Assembly (NCBI GenBank): GCA_031553765.1
Contig: JAVBKY010000001.1
Location: forward strand, 310,001-374,000
Direction: 5' to 3'
From: JAITMY01 sp031553765
GTDB lineage: Bacteria > Bacteroidota > Bacteroidia > Bacteroidales > UBA932
Length of the DNA stretch: 64,000 bases
Shown: in pieces, positions 9,267 through 17,560 of the stretch
Numbering within the stretch: the stretch's first letter is position 1
How the letters are laid out: each line of letters starts with the position of its first letter
Made by a program: the position numbers and the translations under genes
The notes under the pieces: model-generated
Database searches by the model: none
Seen by the model: only the letters and a program-made list of their open reading frames with translations
Told to the model about the DNA's origin: nothing

Positions 9267-10294
9267 TACACAATTTTTTGGTTACGAATAATTACAAATA
9301 TCACTACCGGTATTCCCAATAGGGCAGTGACCGTATTTATAGGTAACGAGGTATCATAGCCCGGCACTTGCGAAATGACATCGCATAGCAGCATAACTAC
9401 CGCGCCCAACAGCATAGTGGTGGGCATAAGGTAGCGGTGATCGGCTTCACGTATAAGCATGCGCGCCACATGCGGCACCGCCACGCCTATAAAGCCAATG
9501 GGACCGCAGAAGGCTGTAACCGTACCCGCAAGTATAGTGGATGTGAGAATAATAAACGTGCGATGGCGTGTAGCACCATAGCCAATGCTGCGCGCGTAGG
9601 TTTCGCCCAGCATAAGCGCATTGAGCGTTTTGATGGATAACAAAGCAAATATGCTACCCACCAACGTTACAACAAGAAGCACGTGGAGCTGCGCCGTGGT
9701 TACATTACCCAAACTACCCATAGTCCACAGCACGTAGGATTTGAGCGTAGTTTCACGGCTGAAATATTGCAGCACGGTGATGAGTGCCGACGCTGCGCTA
9801 CCAATCATCATACCTAGTATGAGCATAGCCATAATATCGCGCACCCGCACCGAAATGAGCAGCATGATGAGCATAACGCATGCCGCACCAATCCAGGCAG
9901 AAAGTGCATAGCCCATGCTGGGTAAAAACGCGCCCAGCGCCACCCCACCCCAAAGCGAGCAGCCCATAAGGAAAAGTGCCACACCCAATCCCGCACCTGA
10001 ACTCACACCCAAAATGTACGGGTCGGCAAGCGGATTGCGGAATACGGTTTGCATTTGCAGCCCGCTAACTGAAAGTGACACCCCCACGACCACAGCCACC
10101 AGGGCCTTGGGTATGCGGTAACCGATAAAAATGTGAGAAAGCGGTGAGGAGTCCTCACCCAAAAGTGCCTTTATAGCAGTGGGAACAGAAATAATATGTG
10201 AGCCTAACAGGATGTCGGCAATAAAAAAAAGTAGCAGTAGTGCCGCCAAAACCGCGTACACTACTGCTACCTTTTTATCACGCCTATATTGCAT
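9266..10294 (-). CDS. ABC importer permease, FecCD/BtuC family
   Basis: Integral membrane subunit of 342 residues with about ten hydrophobic segments. The family motifs GYRIPKALVAVVVGVSLSVSG and FRNPLADPYILGVSSGAG are near 58-100, and the late motif GPIGFIGVAVPHVARML near 268-285. It would move iron chelate, haem or corrinoid delivered by a binding protein. The likely partner lipoprotein is at 3155-4246 rather than adjacent. Confidence 0.93.
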   Translation of the reverse strand: MQYRRDKKVAVVYAVLAALLLLFFIADILLGSHIISVPTAIKALLGEDSSPLSHIFIGYRIPKALVAVVVGVSLSVSGLQMQTVFRNPLADPYILGVSSGAGLGVALFLMGCSLWGGVALGAFLPSMGYALSAWIGAACVMLIMLLISVRVRDIMAMLILGMMIGSAASALITVLQYFSRETTLKSYVLWTMGSLGNVTTAQLHVLLVVTLVGSIFALLSIKTLNALMLGETYARSIGYGATRHRTFIILTSTILAGTVTAFCGPIGFIGVAVPHVARMLIREADHRYLMPTTMLLGAVVMLLCDVISQVPGYDTSLPINTVTALLGIPVVIFVIIRNQKIV

Positions 10295-10303
10295 AAGGCT
10301 CTC

Positions 10304-12166
10304 CTACTTCTTAGCCTTTTGCATCTGTTGCTGCTGCTGACGCTGTATGCCCTCCAACTTTTGTTGGAATTTTGACTTCTTCACCGGCTTCTTGCTATTC
10401 TCCTTCATTTTGGCATGCAACTTTTGGTCGTTCACCATACGGCGAGTAGCAAAGTTTTGACCAATGGTAATGAGGTTTGAAAGGAAGTAGTAGTAGCTCA
10501 ATCCAGCTGCGTAGTTATTGAACCAGAACAGCATCATAAGCGGCATCATGTACAGCGTCATAAACTTCATACCGGGCATTCCCGTGTCGGGTGTTTGTGC
10601 CATGCTCATGCGCGACGAAACAAACAGCGCACCTGCCATGAGCAGCGTGAACAGGCTGATATGATCGCCGTAGAACGGAATATCAAACGGCAGGTTAAGT
10701 ATAGAGTCAAATCCGGACAAGTCATCGGCCCACAGGAAAGGCTGCTGACGCAACTCAATGGAGGCCGGGAAGAAGCGGAACATAGCTATAAGAATGGGAA
10801 ATTGAATAAGAATAGGTAAGCAACCTCCCATGGGGCTTGCTCCCGCCTTCTTATACATTGCCATAGTCTCCTGCTGTACCTTCATGGCGTCTTCCTTCTT
10901 CGGATATTTCTCTTTTATCCTATCTACATCGGGTTTCAGCAGACGCATTTTTGCCGACGAAAGGTACGATTTGAAGGTAAGCGGGAACAACAGCAGCTTA
11001 ATAATAATGGTAAGAATGAGAATAATAATACCATAGCTGGCAATATGCTGCCCCAAAATATCAAATATAGGGATTACGACCAAACGGTTAATCCAACCTA
11101 TGAGCCAACCGCCCAGCGGTACAAGTTTATGCAAGTCCTCGTCGTACTTTTTCAGCGTGCTGTAGTGGTTGGGACCATAGTAAAACGACATTGCCACGTT
11201 TTGATCGTGCTGCGGGTTTACAGGCAGCTGCACGTTGGCCATGTAACGCTTAAGCAAGTGCTCGGAGTTATTTGGTTTGTAGGTAAGGTACGCCATGTTG
11301 GCGCCACCAAACATTTCGCCTTTGGCAATAAGTACAGTCGAGAAGAACTGCTGTTTAAAACCAATCCAGTTGAGTTTAGTCTTAATATTTTCCTCCTTGC
11401 CCTCTTTACCCATACCCAACTCCTCTACGTCGCCATCACCCGGGTACTTGTAGGCTATGGTGCTGTAGTTATTCTCATTATCAAATGCTTTTTCTTGCTG
11501 GAAGGCATCGTAAGCCCACAGCAAGTCGGCGTTGGTAACATTTTGCAAACCCTGCGTTTTCATGGTAAAATCTACCATGTATGAGTCCTTGTGCAACGTA
11601 TACACGTAATCAACATACTGCCCCTCGCCCACTGTGAGGCGCATGGTCAGGGAGTACGCCGAATCCGTAGCAGCCATAGCATGATGACTAACAGCAGTCT
11701 GCGGAACAAAATAAAAATCAGAAGTTTGGAAATTGCGGCTATCGTTGGTGTAGAAGTTAAACGAGAAGTCGTTCTTAGCACCGTCGAAAAGCACCAACGG
11801 ATTGCCGTTGTACGAGTGGTACTTTTTCAGCTGCGCTGCATATACGCGCGCGCCCTTATTGGTTATGGTGAGAGCAATAAGGTCGTTTTCGATAGTGTAA
11901 AACTCTTCTTGCCCTTTTGCTGCTGCAGCCAGCGCATCGTAGGAGTAAACAGGCTTAGCAACAACTTTTCCCTCTGCTGGGGTAGCAACGGCAGCTGTAT
12001 TTTCTTCCTTTTGAAAGGCTCTTTCGGCAGCAATTTTTACTGCGGCTATTGAATCAAGACGGCGTTTTTCGAGCTGATATTTTTCGGCTTGTTTTGTATT
12101 ATAAAAGCTAAAACCAATGATAATGGCACCAATTGCAAGAATACCCCAAAGCGTGTTTTTATCCAT
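10304..12166 (-). CDS. yidC: membrane protein insertase YidC
   Basis: Inserts and folds inner-membrane proteins alone or with SecYEG. The 620-residue form has the N-terminal membrane anchor, a large periplasmic domain (about 60-350), then the conserved 60KD_IMP insertase core. In the core LFPLTFKSYLSSAKMRLLKPDV carries a hydrophilic-groove helix, followed by MGGCLPILIQFPILIAMFRF. The C-terminus is a basic, Gln-rich tail, which in Bacteroidetes is typical. Ten bases downstream begins the importer operon's first gene. Confidence 0.97.
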   Translation of the reverse strand: MDKNTLWGILAIGAIIIGFSFYNTKQAEKYQLEKRRLDSIAAVKIAAERAFQKEENTAAVATPAEGKVVAKPVYSYDALAAAAKGQEEFYTIENDLIALTITNKGARVYAAQLKKYHSYNGNPLVLFDGAKNDFSFNFYTNDSRNFQTSDFYFVPQTAVSHHAMAATDSAYSLTMRLTVGEGQYVDYVYTLHKDSYMVDFTMKTQGLQNVTNADLLWAYDAFQQEKAFDNENNYSTIAYKYPGDGDVEELGMGKEGKEENIKTKLNWIGFKQQFFSTVLIAKGEMFGGANMAYLTYKPNNSEHLLKRYMANVQLPVNPQHDQNVAMSFYYGPNHYSTLKKYDEDLHKLVPLGGWLIGWINRLVVIPIFDILGQHIASYGIIILILTIIIKLLLFPLTFKSYLSSAKMRLLKPDVDRIKEKYPKKEDAMKVQQETMAMYKKAGASPMGGCLPILIQFPILIAMFRFFPASIELRQQPFLWADDLSGFDSILNLPFDIPFYGDHISLFTLLMAGALFVSSRMSMAQTPDTGMPGMKFMTLYMMPLMMLFWFNNYAAGLSYYYFLSNLITIGQNFATRRMVNDQKLHAKMKENSKKPVKKSKFQQKLEGIQRQQQQQMQKAKK

Positions 12167-12172
12167 GTTCTC

Positions 12173-14062
12173 CTATGCGTTTTCGTTATTTTCCAGTACT
12201 TTAATTTTTTCGAGAACAACAGCCACCTCACGGCGCGCTTTTTCAATGTTGTTCTTTACGTCTTGTATCATCTTATCGGCATTTTTGGACTTGGCAAAAA
12301 ATCCAATATTATTTTCCCAAAGCTGAATATCCGCTTCAAGGCGCTTTACTTGCTGTATAAGTTTTTCACGCTCATTTGAGAAATGACGCTTATCACCCTT
12401 CACGGCATTTGCCACGCGCGATTTGAAATTCATCAGCTGACGCTCGGCTTCGTTTACGTGCAAGGCGTTAAACAGCGCATCAATAGCAGCGCGGTATTCA
12501 TTTTGCACGCGCTCCTTGTGCTTCATGGGCACAAAGCCTACCTCTACCCAACGTTGCTGAAAGCCCTTTATGGCAGCCAAATTATCCGACGGATTCTCAC
12601 CTGCGGTAAAGGCTTTTATTTCAACTATCAGCTCCTCCTTCTTTTTCAAATTTCCGTCGTAAGCGGCATCCTGTGTTGAGAAGTGCTCCTTTTTACGATC
12701 GAAGAACTTATTACACGCAGCACGGAAGCGCCTCCACACCATGTCGGATTGCTTATGTGGCACAGGGCCTATTTCCTTCCAGCGCGCTTGCAGCTTCACC
12801 AGCTCATCAGCCGTTTTTCTCCACTCATTGCTCTCTGACAACGACTCAGCTTGTGCGCATAGCTCCAACTTTTGCTGAAGATTGTGCATGTACTCGCTCT
12901 TTTGCTCCTTAAAGTAGGTGCGGCGCGCATCGAAAAACGTATTGCACGACTTGCGGAATGCCTGAAAAACTCTAAGGCTGTCCTTGCGTGGAACAGCACC
13001 AATGCTCTTCCACATTTTTTGCAACTCCAGCAGCTCGTTTGTTTTTTCGTTCCACTCCTTTACTGTAGCAATTGTGACGTTGGCTATTTCCTCCGCTTTT
13101 TCGCACAACCCCTGCTTTATGCTAAGATTATTGAGCTGCTCGGTCTTGAGCTGCTCAAAGTAATCCTGATGCTTCTTGTTGATTTGCGCCGTGGCATTTT
13201 TAAAACGCTCCCATAGCGACTCACGAAACTCGGCAGCCACGGGTCCTACGTCGCGCCACTGCTCATGATACTTTTGCAGCTTACGGAAGGCAACTACCAC
13301 ATCTGACTCGAGCAGCAACTCCTCTGCCTTTTCGCATAGCAGCTGCTTTAGCTCAAAGTTTTTCTTAAAATCAAGTTCGCGCAACTCGCGATTTATCTTC
13401 ACCACATCGTAGAATTTTTCCACGTTGTAGTTGTACACGTCCCAAACCTCTTTTTGCTTGGTAGCCGGTACCGCCCCAATGGCGCGCCAGCGCGCTTGCA
13501 GATCTTTGAAATCGTTGAATACCTTATTAAAGTCATCCTGACGCTCCAGTAGCTGTTGAAGTTCTGTGATGATGGCTTCTTTTTTTGTCAAGTTCTCCTC
13601 ACGCTCTTGCTCTACCTTAGCGGTCAACTCGGCGCGCATTTTCTTATATTGAGCAAAAAATTCTTTCAGCTTTGCCTCCAAGCCATCGTCGGGCATGGCA
13701 AAGGTTTCGCGATCGCCACCATCTTCTACAAACTTGTGAAGTAATGCTTCGCGCTCCTGCGAGAATTTTTTGTAGAACGCCACCTTAATGGCATCCACTT
13801 CTCCCTTGAGTTCCTGTACCGGCCGGCCATTAAGTAGGTGCGCCAGCTGCTCTAGTAAAGCCGATCGCTCCAAGCCATCGTACGCGGCAGCCGAAGGCGC
13901 TGTGGCAGCATCGGCATCGTCAATAGCGTCGTTGTCGTCAATACTTAGCTCAGCGGCGGCTAGCTGAGAGTCCTCATCTGAGAAATCGACCGGCTCACGC
14001 AAAGGTTGCTCGTTTACCTCTTTATTTTCTTGCTCTTCGTTTCTGAATTCTTGCGATTCCAT
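12173..14062 (-). CDS. DUF349 repeat protein
   Basis: A 629-residue soluble, charged protein with an acidic N-terminus (about 1-60) and five recognisable DUF349 units, each built around a W-R/K-x-I/V-G-x-V-P core: RWRAIGAVP, QWRDVGPVA, MWKSIGAVP, RWKEIGPVP and RWVEVGFVP. The C-terminal 90 residues are coiled coil. DUF349 proteins are widespread in Bacteroidetes and Actinobacteria, and no biochemical role is firmly known to me. It lies six bases upstream of yidC on the same strand, so cotranscription is likely. Confidence 0.85.
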   Translation of the reverse strand: MESQEFRNEEQENKEVNEQPLREPVDFSDEDSQLAAAELSIDDNDAIDDADAATAPSAAAYDGLERSALLEQLAHLLNGRPVQELKGEVDAIKVAFYKKFSQEREALLHKFVEDGGDRETFAMPDDGLEAKLKEFFAQYKKMRAELTAKVEQEREENLTKKEAIITELQQLLERQDDFNKVFNDFKDLQARWRAIGAVPATKQKEVWDVYNYNVEKFYDVVKINRELRELDFKKNFELKQLLCEKAEELLLESDVVVAFRKLQKYHEQWRDVGPVAAEFRESLWERFKNATAQINKKHQDYFEQLKTEQLNNLSIKQGLCEKAEEIANVTIATVKEWNEKTNELLELQKMWKSIGAVPRKDSLRVFQAFRKSCNTFFDARRTYFKEQKSEYMHNLQQKLELCAQAESLSESNEWRKTADELVKLQARWKEIGPVPHKQSDMVWRRFRAACNKFFDRKKEHFSTQDAAYDGNLKKKEELIVEIKAFTAGENPSDNLAAIKGFQQRWVEVGFVPMKHKERVQNEYRAAIDALFNALHVNEAERQLMNFKSRVANAVKGDKRHFSNEREKLIQQVKRLEADIQLWENNIGFFAKSKNADKMIQDVKNNIEKARREVAVVLEKIKVLENNENA

Positions 14063-14190
14063 AGCGGTAAAAAACGTAATTGGTTACCTGAATATAAACT
14101 TACAAATATAACGCTTTTGTTTGTTCTACACGAATTTTTATAAAAAGGTTGCGTATTTTGGAAAGTTGACGTACGTTTGTCGAAATATTC

Positions 14191-14274
14191 TGTGACCTGT
14201 GACCAGTAATTAGTAACCAGAATTCAAGACGTTAAGAGACACTACTAATCACTCCTTACAAATCACTCATCACC
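14191..14274. repeat. intergenic microrepeat locus, words of the TGTGACC / TCACT kind, two inverted arms
   Basis: Left arm 14191-14220 repeats TGTGACC, GTGACCAG, TAGTAACCAG. Right arm 14239-14274 reads ACTAATCACT, CTTACAAATCACT, CATCACC. The right arm is an imperfect reverse complement of the left. The locus fills the gap between the divergent DUF349 and trmD genes and ends 7 bases before the trmD ATG. Confidence 0.55.
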
Positions 14275-14281
14275 AGCCATT

Positions 14282-14959
14282 ATGCGCATTGATATTCTCA
14301 CCGTACTACCCGAGCTGCTCGATAGCCCTTTTGCACACTCTATTATAAAGAGGGCGCAGGCTAAGGGCGTGGTTGAAATTTGCGTGCACAACATTCGCGA
14401 CTACAGCACCGACAAGCACCGCACGGTAGACGACTACCCTTTTGGCGGAAGCGCGGGTATGGTAATGAAGGTGGAGCCTATTTTTCATTTAGTAAACAAG
14501 CTAAAAGCCGAACGCGAGTATGACGAGGTAATATTTATGACCCCTGATGGCGAGCAACACAACCAACAGGTGGCCAACCGGCTATCGACATTGGAAAACA
14601 TCATTGTGCTGTGCGGACACTATAAGGGTGTTGACCATCGCGTGCGCGAGCATTTGATAACGCGGGAGATTTCGGTGGGCGACTACGTATTGTCGGGAGG
14701 CGAATTGGCAGCAGCCATAGTAGTTGACAGTATTGTACGGTTGCTCCCCGGCGCTATTTCGGACGAGACATCGGCGCTAAGTGACTCTTTTCAGGATAAC
14801 CTGCTATCAGCGCCCGTATATACGCGCCCGGCAGAGTTCAACGGATGGAAAGTGCCTGATGTTCTGCTTTCGGGTAATTTTAAGGAGATTGAGAAGTGGC
14901 AGGAAGAGCAGTCAATGGAGCGCACCACACGCCTTCGCCCCGACTTGCTGCAAAAGTAA
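14282..14959 (+). CDS. trmD: tRNA (guanine-37-N1)-methyltransferase
   Basis: Methylates G37 next to the anticodon in tRNAs reading purine-initiated codons at that position, preventing frameshifts. The SPOUT trefoil-knot segment is clear: IIVLCGHYKGVDHRVREHL (about 110-128) then EISVGDYVLSGGELAA (about 131-146). The catalytic Asp is in the D-S-F-Q-D-N-L-L segment near 170. At 225 residues the length is right. Its substrate class includes the tRNA-Pro encoded 1.4 kb downstream. Confidence 0.97.
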   Translation: MRIDILTVLPELLDSPFAHSIIKRAQAKGVVEICVHNIRDYSTDKHRTVDDYPFGGSAGMVMKVEPIFHLVNKLKAEREYDEVIFMTPDGEQHNQQVANRLSTLENIIVLCGHYKGVDHRVREHLITREISVGDYVLSGGELAAAIVVDSIVRLLPGAISDETSALSDSFQDNLLSAPVYTRPAEFNGWKVPDVLLSGNFKEIEKWQEEQSMERTTRLRPDLLQK

Positions 14960-15086
14960 GATATTGTAATTTTTACAAAAAACACACAACGCACTATCTT
15001 TCAGTAAATTATAATTCACAAGTTGTTAATGACGGGGCTTATAACAAAACTATTTTCCCCGTTTTGCACTTTTTAATATTAAATCA

Positions 15087-15119
15087 TTTGTACTCAAACA
15101 GAAAAATACCGTATTATTG
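15087..15119 (+). promoter_or_regulatory. Bacteroidetes-type promoter for the histone-like gene
   Basis: TTTG at 15087-15090 stands 21 bases before TATTATTG (15112-15119), one mismatch from the TAnnTTTG -7 box. The ATG follows at 15171. Confidence 0.45.
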
Positions 15120-15170
15120 CAGCGTCAAATAATGCCGATAATTAAGGCACGAATTTAAAACCTAAATGCT

Positions 15171-16259
15171 ATGGCTGTGAAGAAAAAAACAGCAGCGAAG
15201 GCACCTGTAAAAAAGGTGACTAAGGTCGCACCCAAAAAGGCGGTGGCAAAGAAAGCCGCGTCCGCAAAGAAAAGTGCAGCAAAACCCGCTGCTAAGAAAG
15301 TTGTGCCTAAAAAGGCTACGGCTCCTAAAAAAGTTGTAGTTAAAAAGGTTGTACCCGTAAAGAAAGCACCGGTAAAAGCAAAAAAAGTTGCTACGCCTGC
15401 TAAGAAGGTGGCTACCAAAAAGGTTACTACACCTGCTAAAAAAGTTGTAAAAAATATTAAGCCCGTAAAAAAGGCTCTTGTCAAACCTATAAGGAAAAAG
15501 GCTACGCCTGCTAAAAAAGCACCGATAAAGAAAGTCGTTGTTCCTGTGAAGAAGAAAGTTGAAGTGAAGAAGTCTGCCCCTGCAAAAAAAGTTACTGCGC
15601 CTGTAAAGAAGGTCGCTACGAAAAAAGTTGAAGCGCCTAAAAAGAAAGTTACCGTTGCGGCTAAGCCCGTAGTTGAGGTAAAGAAAAAGGCGCCTGTTGC
15701 GGTTCCACAAAACAAGGTTGCTTCAAAAGTTGCACCTAAACCCGCATCAAAACCGTCTCCTGTGAAGACCACTGCGCAAGCAGCTTCCCCTAAAAAGGCA
15801 GAGGCAAAACCACAGTCTAAAGAAGAGTCTCATACTTCGCAAGAAGATACAAAGCGTGAATTACCCCGCTTAGGTGTGGGCACAGGCAAGCGTCGCGTAG
15901 TGGTGAGTTACAAGAATCTATCACCTGAGCTGTTGGATTTACTTAGGCAAAAGTATCCTTTTGGCTGGGGTGACTATGTAATGAAGATCAATAAGAGCGA
16001 TACGGACTTTTTCTATGCCGTGATGCTTGATACTGACGATGCCAGCTACCTTATTAAGGTGGATGTAAAAATCGACACGCAAGGTATTGATGATGATGAT
16101 CTTTCTGTTGACGCCTCAAGCAGCGGCAGCGACGACGAAATTGCAGCTTCCGGCGATGACGACGAGGAGGAAGAAAAGCCCCGCAAGCGTCGTAGCAGTA
16201 GCGAAGAGGACGAAGAGGATGACGATGACGAGGATGATGGCGACGCTACCGGTCTGTAA
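15171..16259 (+). CDS. histone H1-like Lys/Ala/Pro-rich DNA-binding protein with acidic tail
   Basis: A 362-residue protein in three parts. Residues ~1-225 are a low-complexity tail of P-A-K-K, A-P-K-K and K-K-V repeats like the C-terminal tail of eukaryotic histone H1 and bacterial H1-like proteins, and should bind DNA nonspecifically. Residues ~230-300 are a compact domain (VVVSYKNLSPELLDLLRQKY, then DTDFFYAVMLDTDDASYLIK) that I recall as a conserved Bacteroidetes domain of unknown role. The last ~55 residues are an Asp/Glu/Ser tail with one basic patch (KPRKRRSSS). The opposite charges suggest self-neutralisation or chaperone-like control of DNA binding; this is inference. It is monocistronic, with its own promoter and terminator. 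Confidence 0.75.
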   Translation: MAVKKKTAAKAPVKKVTKVAPKKAVAKKAASAKKSAAKPAAKKVVPKKATAPKKVVVKKVVPVKKAPVKAKKVATPAKKVATKKVTTPAKKVVKNIKPVKKALVKPIRKKATPAKKAPIKKVVVPVKKKVEVKKSAPAKKVTAPVKKVATKKVEAPKKKVTVAAKPVVEVKKKAPVAVPQNKVASKVAPKPASKPSPVKTTAQAASPKKAEAKPQSKEESHTSQEDTKRELPRLGVGTGKRRVVVSYKNLSPELLDLLRQKYPFGWGDYVMKINKSDTDFFYAVMLDTDDASYLIKVDVKIDTQGIDDDDLSVDASSSGSDDEIAASGDDDEEEEKPRKRRSSSEEDEEDDDDEDDGDATGL

Positions 16260-16286
16260 AATCCGGCAAAAAGTATATAAGTAAAG

Positions 16287-16316
16287 ACGAGCAGATTCAC
16301 TTTCTGCTCGTTTTTT
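16287..16316 (+). terminator. intrinsic terminator of the histone-like gene
   Basis: ACGAGCAGA (16287-16295) pairs with TCTGCTCGT (16303-16311) around a 7-base loop, and the stem runs into six T residues. Confidence 0.85.
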
Positions 16317-16329
16317 ATTGCATAACGAT

Positions 16330-16359
16330 TTTGCTGTGTCAAAAAAAGTAGTACCTTTG
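16330..16359 (+). promoter_or_regulatory. promoter of tRNA-Pro
   Basis: TTTG (16330-16333), 18 bases, then a perfect TAnnTTTG box, TACCTTTG (16352-16359). The mature tRNA begins 13 bases later. Confidence 0.7.
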
Positions 16360-16372
16360 TGCACCTTTTTGA

Positions 16373-16446
16373 CGGGGTGTAGCGTAGCCCGGTATCGCGC
16401 CTGCTTTGGGAGCAGGAGGTCGTCGGTTCGAATCCGGCCACCCCGA
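16373..16446 (+). tRNA. tRNA-Pro(TGG)
   Basis: Cloverleaf read by eye: acceptor CGGGGTG (16373-16379) with CACCCCG (16439-16445), discriminator A at 16446, and anticodon arm CCTGC-TTTGGGA-GCAGG giving anticodon TGG. The T arm contains GGTTCGAATCC. The CCA end is not encoded. The 3' end is the attachment site of the element that follows; the gene stays intact because the element restores the last 12 bases. Confidence 0.95.
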
Positions 16447-16447
16447 C
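16435..16447. other. attL, tRNA-side attachment core
   Basis: The 13 bases CGGCCACCCCGAC at the 3' end of tRNA-Pro recur exactly at 24212-24224 next to the integrase. This is the expected trace of site-specific integration into a tRNA gene. Confidence 0.8.
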
Positions 16448-16452
16448 AAATG

Positions 16453-16486
16453 TAGCCTAAGTATCAATTACTTAGGCTATTTTGTT
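16453..16486 (+). terminator. terminator just inside attL, serves tRNA-Pro
   Basis: TAGCCTAAGTA (16453-16463) and TACTTAGGCTA (16469-16479) form a perfect 11-bp stem with a 5-base loop, followed by TTTTGTTT. It lies inside the element, so the element supplies a terminator to the tRNA whose own downstream terminator was displaced to 24231. Confidence 0.85.
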
Positions 16487-16504
16487 TCCGCTATTGTTTC
16501 CGTT
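16484..16504. promoter_or_regulatory. left integrase arm-type site pair (GTTTCCG x2)
   Basis: GTTTCCG occurs at 16484-16490 and 16496-16502, 12 bases apart. The same pair with the same spacing occurs at the other end (24062, 24074). The 21-base units agree at 19 positions. Confidence 0.55.
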
Positions 16505-16557
16505 TTAAAATCAAAAAGTCCAATATTGCCGTTTTGTTAGCCTCAACGGATAAAGCA

Positions 16558-16584
16558 ACAGCCCCACCATTTCGGCGGGGCTGT
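16558..16584 (-). terminator. terminator of the element's minus-strand genes
   Basis: ACAGCCCC (16558-16565) pairs with GGGGCTGT (16577-16584). On the minus strand the stem is followed by TGCTTTATC, a weak U-run. It closes the operon ending at 16593. Confidence 0.6.
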
Positions 16585-16592
16585 TTGCGTGG

Positions 16593-16916
16593 TTAGTCAG
16601 CAATTACCGCTATTTCGGTAATTTGTGGAGGGTTTAACTTGCGTAGCCGTTCACTTAGAACAATATTCTCTACAAGCAAAAAGCAAGTATCTGCAATAAT
16701 GTTTTGCGTTTGCTTTAGCGCGTTTAAAAACTCACGGTGTACCTCGCTATTGGCGTTAACGCAAATGCCCGTTTGTACGCCAACGTAATTGCCATAGTTC
16801 AGCCCGTGCTTTTTTAGTTCCGTTGCTATTAGCAAATTTGCCCGCGTGCTTAAACTCCTTGCGTAGTCCGCGCAATCTTGCAGCGTTACTGCCTTTTCAA
16901 TTTGGTTTATTTTCAT
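16593..16916 (-). CDS. hypothetical protein of integrated element
   Basis: Not recognised. 107 residues, predicted mostly helical, soluble, with a run QTQNIIADTCFLLVENIVLSER near 70-92. It is the last gene of the element's minus-strand series, 21 bases after the preceding stop, and is followed by a terminator hairpin, which supports a real gene. No domain assignment is offered. Confidence 0.6.
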   Translation of the reverse strand: MKINQIEKAVTLQDCADYARSLSTRANLLIATELKKHGLNYGNYVGVQTGICVNANSEVHREFLNALKQTQNIIADTCFLLVENIVLSERLRKLNPPQITEIAVIAD

Positions 16917-16937
16917 GTGTTGTAGTGCTTAGGGGTT

Positions 16938-17192
16938 TTACATTTTTAACACCTTAGCCTTGCACAACTTCTCAATATCACAGGCTTGCTGTGCCTCTAA
17001 GCACATTGCCTCCAGCAGCCATAGCACATTGAAATAGTCAACCTCCGCGCCGTTAAATATGTCGGCTTGTGTACCCACAGCCAGCACGTTAACCACCCCA
17101 CGCTGCGCTGCTGCTACGCTTTCCAGCGTGTCCCTTTCGCCAAACACAACCGCCCAGCGGTCGCCGTCCTCTGTCTTAATTCTTTTAATCAT
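16938..17192 (-). CDS. hypothetical protein of integrated element
   Basis: Not recognised. 84 residues, starting MIKRIKTEDGDRWAVVFGER and ending in a helix (LLEAMCLEAQQACDIEKLCK). It is preceded by a strong promoter-like sequence and a leader of about 130 bases that has a repeated 16-mer at both ends. It probably forms an operon with the 107-residue gene 21 bases downstream. Confidence 0.6.
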   Translation of the reverse strand: MIKRIKTEDGDRWAVVFGERDTLESVAAAQRGVVNVLAVGTQADIFNGAEVDYFNVLWLLEAMCLEAQQACDIEKLCKAKVLKM

Positions 17193-17328
17193 ACCGTTTG
17201 CATTTAGGAATAAAAAAAGCCCGCCTTAGGTGTCCTGCGTTGCAAACAACGCCGCGCCCTTTCGGGTAGTGCGCACCATAGCGAGCCAAAACTTTTTGAC
17301 TGGTTATAATGTTTGCATTTAGGAATTA
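17193..17328 (-). promoter_or_regulatory. long structured leader with duplicated 16-mer
   Basis: The minus-strand leader of the 84-residue gene. GTTTGCATTTAGGAAT (as read on the plus strand) occurs at 17196-17211, just before the ATG, and at 17311-17326, at the expected transcript start. Between them on the minus strand lie hairpins GCGTTG-TTTG-CAACGC and CCC-GAAA-GGG and a T7 run at about 17218-17212. The layout suggests leader-mediated control; no known riboswitch was recognised. Confidence 0.4.
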
Positions 17329-17360
17329 CAAAGCTATGTAAAACAGCTTAGTGTTGCAAA
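17329..17360 (-). promoter_or_regulatory. Bacteroidetes-type promoter, minus strand, in integrated element
   Basis: On the minus strand TTTG (17360-17357), 20 bases, then TAGCTTTG (17336-17329), an exact TAnnTTTG box at ideal spacing. It would start transcripts at about 17322, towards the 84- and 107-residue genes. Confidence 0.65.
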
Positions 17361-17373
17361 TCCAGCGGTAAAA

Positions 17374-17394
17374 TTTTACTACGATTTTACTACA
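17374..17394. repeat. iteron-like TTTTACTACG repeats, cluster 1
   Basis: TTTTACTACG at 17374-17383 and TTTTACTACA at 17385-17394, 11 bases apart. Further copies are at 18181 and 18284, so the repeats flank the 96-residue HTH gene on both sides. They may be binding sites for the HTH or replication protein. Confidence 0.4.
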
Positions 17395-17555
17395 AATAGC
17401 TTGTAGCACAAATAGTTGCAATTAATTTAAAGCCTCTAATTTGATTTGTTTTGAGCGCAGCAATAGGTAGATATGCACGCCCGTGCGTTGAGGCTACCAG
17501 CGAAAGGGAAACGGGCAAGGCGTGGCGCTGATGTAGATAGTTGCAAGTGTATAAA
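17395..17555. other. noncoding stretch in integrated element
   Basis: Between the minus-strand promoter and the hairpin at 17561 no convincing gene is seen. The sequence is GC-richer from 17460 to 17530 with short inverted pieces (GCACGCCCGTGCG at about 17474). It could hold part of a replication origin, which cannot be shown from sequence alone. Confidence 0.3.
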
Positions 17556-17560
17556 ATCAC

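Noticed and set aside
11045..12052. plus-strand ORFs of 179 and 153 residues
   Set aside because: Antisense to yidC, whose frame is complete and conserved; no independent motif.
15155..15772. minus-strand ORFs of 205 and 182 residues rich in Phe/Thr/Gly or Arg/Phe
   Set aside because: They are frame shadows of the Lys/Ala repeat coding region; the low complexity keeps other frames open.
16046..16441. 131-residue minus-strand ORF
   Set aside because: Crosses the tRNA-Pro gene and the acidic-tail coding region; its Ser-rich run is a shadow of Asp/Glu codons.
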